A DNA stretch of 64,000 bases from Sulfitobacter undariae (GTDB lineage: Bacteria > Pseudomonadota > Alphaproteobacteria > Rhodobacterales > Rhodobacteraceae). Of this stretch, positions 62,443-64,000 are shown piece after piece (position 1 is the stretch's first letter; every line of letters starts with the position of its first letter). A model generated the notes under the pieces. That model was not told where the DNA came from and made no database searches. It saw nothing but the letters and a program-made list of their open reading frames with translations. A program made the translations under genes and the position numbers. The stretch covers positions 1 to 64,000 of the forward strand of contig NZ_JACIEI010000003.1 of assembly GCF_014196805.1 (NCBI RefSeq), read 5' to 3'.

Positions 62443-62483
62443 AAGCGCCTTTATTTTCCTTTGCAAGAAAAACAAAGGCGCTT
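62443..62483. terminator. Long hairpin after the exported-protein gene
   Basis: AAGCGCCTTT (62443-62452) and AAAGGCGCTT (62474-62483) pair perfectly, and inner TTTTC/GAAAA extends the stem after a bulge. It lies 55 bases past the stop at 62387. It looks like a bidirectional terminator that also separates the leader-peptide transcript. Confidence 0.7.
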
Positions 62484-62542
62484 TATCAGACGCGGGTAGG
62501 ACCTTGGGTCCCTATCGTAACGCCAACCAAGGAGGGCATCAC

Positions 62543-62587
62543 ATGACCGGTTTCATCGCATCCCTCATGGGGCGGATCACAGCTTAA
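62543..62587 (+). CDS. Possible 14-residue leader peptide
   Basis: A perfect AAGGAGG ribosome-binding site lies seven bases before ATG 62543. The frame reads MTGFIASLMGRITA and stops. A symmetric GGACC-TTG-GGTCC is 30-45 bases upstream, and two tandem hairpins follow at 62604-62634. The pattern of tiny frame plus hairpins is like a translational attenuator upstream of the RtcB-like gene. It is too short to judge by codon use. Confidence 0.45.
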   Translation: MTGFIASLMGRITA

Positions 62588-62603
62588 GTCAGATTACTGA
62601 CGT

Positions 62604-62634
62604 AGTGTGATTACACTGGCCATTAGGCCATTTC
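62604..62634 (+). terminator. Tandem hairpins, attenuator-like
   Basis: AGTGT-GATT-ACACT (62604-62617) is directly followed by TGGCC-ATTA-GGCCA (62617-62630), then TTTCAAAAAT. The two share base 62617, so they cannot both form fully. The weak U-tract makes termination uncertain. Confidence 0.45.
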
Positions 62635-62661
62635 AAAAATTACGAACATGGGACCATAATA

Positions 62662-63120
62662 ATGGGCAATCCTGATATGCATGGCCGTTTGTCTGCATCG
62701 CAGGCAAACGCGACCGTCACAAAACTATACTCGTCCAAAGCATGGATTGAAGGCCGTGCCGAGGATCAACTCACCCAAGTAAGTTCTTGGGCTGGCGTTT
62801 CCGCTGTTGCAGCCTTTCCAGACATACACCCCGGTAAATACGGGCCAGTGGGCTGTACCGTGCTGGCAGATCGCATTTATCCGCAACTGATCGGCAATGA
62901 CATTGGCTGCGGCATGTCGCTGTTTCAACTGGACCTGCCTTTGCGCAAGTTAAAGCTGGAAAAGGCTGTACGACGGATCAGAGTTCTGGGCGATCCAGTG
63001 GATACGCCGCAAGAGGATCAAATGAGCGATCAGAACAAACTACACAAAGCTTTGGAGCGGGGGAATCCAGTGCGGCGGTTTGTCGGGGAGCAGTTCAAGG
63101 AGGATACAAAGAAGAAATAG
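62662..63120 (+). pseudogene. Truncated RtcB-family RNA ligase gene
   Basis: The first 110 residues match RtcB: KAWIEGRAEDQL, AAFPDIHPGKYGPVGCTVLAD and IGNDIGCGMSLFQLDL, with metal-site Asp, His and Cys residues. RtcB enzymes are about 370-480 residues; here the family similarity ends near residue 115 and the frame stops at 152. The rest of the domain, including the catalytic His, is absent. The tail from Met at 63022 has its own GAGG and could be a separate 32-residue frame. A deletion between rtcB and downstream DNA is the simplest reading. The fragment is probably inactive. Confidence 0.8.
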
Positions 63121-63163
63121 CTTCAATGTCTGAATGGGCAAAAGCACTGTCACGTTAGGTCAC

Positions 63164-63208
63164 GAGGAAAACGCTAGATCCGCGAGTGTGGTAAAAGGCG
63201 TTTTCCTC
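63164..63208. repeat. Perfect 11-bp inverted repeat near tRNA-Tyr
   Basis: GAGGAAAACGC (63164-63174) and GCGTTTTCCTC (63198-63208) are exact reverse complements with a 23-base spacer. It lies between the truncated rtcB and tRNA-Tyr. No integrase or att core is recognised. It may be the scar of a lost element. Confidence 0.6.
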
Positions 63209-63308
63209 AGCGAGGACTCGAGGTCTGGCACGCAGCGTTGAGGGGCATAGGCCCAACGTGAGCTGCACCAAGCAACTCGCGGCCTAATAAAGTACAATTG
63301 TAGACTAG

Positions 63309-63392
63309 TGGTGGGCGACCCTGGAATCGAACCAGGCGTGCGTCTCCGCGAGGGAGTTACAGTCCCCTGCCACACCTTGCGGCCTGTCGCCC
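63309..63392 (-). tRNA. tRNA-Tyr (GTA)
   Basis: On the minus strand the 84-base gene has acceptor GGGCGAC/GTCGCCC, a small D arm, an anticodon loop with GTA, a long variable arm as in class II tRNAs, T loop TTCGATT and encoded CCA. Position 8 reads A where T is usual. The tRNA ends face the rtcB remnant; tRNA 3' ends are common integration sites. Confidence 0.93.
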
Positions 63393-63566
63393 ACTGGCGC
63401 CTGAACTACCTGCGGCTATGGGGGGCGTCAACCACTAATTATGCTGTTTCGGCCGGAAATATTACATAAAGGAGAAACCTCTTTTAGAAGCTGTGTCGTG
63501 CAAGGCTTGGCGCGCAGGCTACAAAGGGGTAGACGGGACAAAATTTGCGCGATGTTAGGGGCAGTC

Positions 63567-64000
63567 ATGAAGAAACCTAAGTGGGTTGTTGAAAAAGAGC
63601 AGGGTAAAAAAGCGGATGCGCGTGAGACGCTTTGGCTGTTTGGCTTGCATGCGGTGCGTGATGCGCTGATGAACCCCAAGCGGGTGAAAATCACGATGAT
63701 GGTCACACCCAATGCGTTGGCCAAGTTGGAAGATGCGGTTGCAGCCAGTGGCGTAGAGCCCGAAGTCGTTGATCCGCGCAAATTCCGCCCTCCGATTGAT
63801 CCCGGTTCGGTGCATCAGGGCGTTGTGCTGGAGGTCAAGCCGCTGGACTGGGGCCGTTTGGAAGATGTTTGTATCGGCGCTGTTGCCCCGCGCGTGATCT
63901 TGCTGGACCGAGTGACCGACCCGCATAACGTTGGTGCGATCTTGCGCTCCGCCGAGGTGCTGGGTGCTTCTGCTGTGATCGGCACGCGTCACCATTCCGC
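63567..64000 (+). CDS. rlmB: 23S rRNA 2'-O-methyltransferase, SpoU/TrmH family (partial, runs off end)
   Basis: The frame begins at ATG 63567 and is open to the end of the window (144 codons). The N-terminal substrate-binding part is present ([32 protein letters not shown]-type [15 protein letters not shown]). The start of the SPOUT methyltransferase domain follows ([25 protein letters not shown], motif 1). RlmB methylates G2251 of 23S rRNA; related enzymes act elsewhere. Its C-terminal knot lies outside the window. Confidence 0.92.
   Translation, partial: MKKPKWVVEKEQGKKADARETLWLFGLHAVRDALMNPKRVKITMMVTPNALAKLEDAVAASGVEPEVVDPRKFRPPIDPGSVHQGVVLEVKPLDWGRLEDVCIGAVAPRVILLDRVTDPHNVGAILRSAEVLGASAVIGTRHHS

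Noticed and set aside
1-64000. CRISPR array, prophage or insertion sequence
   Set aside because: No direct-repeat/spacer array, integrase, transposase or phage structural gene was seen in any frame.

Overview
The window looks like a chromosomal segment of an alphaproteobacterium of the order Rhodobacterales (Roseobacter-type). Evidence is the ribBX-ribH-nusB set, a Suv3-like helicase/HslR/FdxA/CarD block, divergent cobS/cobT, a class I PHA locus (phaZ/phaC-phaP-phaR), thyX instead of thyA, a GTTC-N7-GTTC LexA box and a tRNA-His with A73 and no templated G-1. No rRNA operon, phage, transposase or CRISPR array is visible. Most of the window is ordinary, densely packed core and near-core chromosome.

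Layout. 1-5.3 kb: a 5'-truncated MarR remnant, a DUF1194 protein, glyoxalase I, a Slam-like outer-membrane protein beside a TbpB-like lipoprotein, then thyX. 5.4-9 kb: a palindromic repeat, a small secreted Cys-containing protein, an ArsC/Spx-like protein and a four-gene bufferin-type operon (bufA precursor, MNIO enzyme, partner protein, DoxX). 9-16.5 kb: thrS, an MFS exporter, a run of hydrolase/VOC/M15-like genes and a Hint-domain protein. 16.9-21.5 kb: the PHA locus, with candidate PhaR operators. 21.5-29.7 kb: one long minus-strand operon with a polar amino-acid-type ABC transporter and glutamylpolyamine-type enzymes. 29.8-35.6 kb: two TerB-like genes, rlmJ, a HAD phosphatase, an acetyltransferase and a two-domain glycosyltransferase.

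36-42.5 kb: riboflavin/nusB genes, a terminator, a structured stretch that may be a non-coding RNA, LexA-boxed mmcB, tRNA-His, a DUF6476-like/rluD pair whose divergent start codons overlap, and rpoH. 42.5-46.5 kb: a PepF-type oligopeptidase, an AT-rich intergenic block, a lysophospholipase-like hydrolase and an SCP2 protein. 46.5-55.8 kb: TPR protein, Suv3-like helicase, hslR, fdxA, carD, cobS/cobT, a Kef-type antiporter and an Lrp regulator. 55.9-64 kb: a large protein joining a GspL/PilM-like N-terminus to a GspC/PilP-like C-terminus, metY, a MESH1-like hydrolase, a glycosyltransferase, then a possible leader peptide with hairpins, a truncated RtcB gene, tRNA-Tyr and the start of rlmB.

The most noteworthy items are the Slam/lipoprotein pair, the bufferin operon, the PilM-PilP-like fusion, the unidentified structured region after nusB, and the leader peptide/RtcB remnant next to tRNA-Tyr. 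Family names were assigned by recognising motifs and overall sequence; no database search was run.
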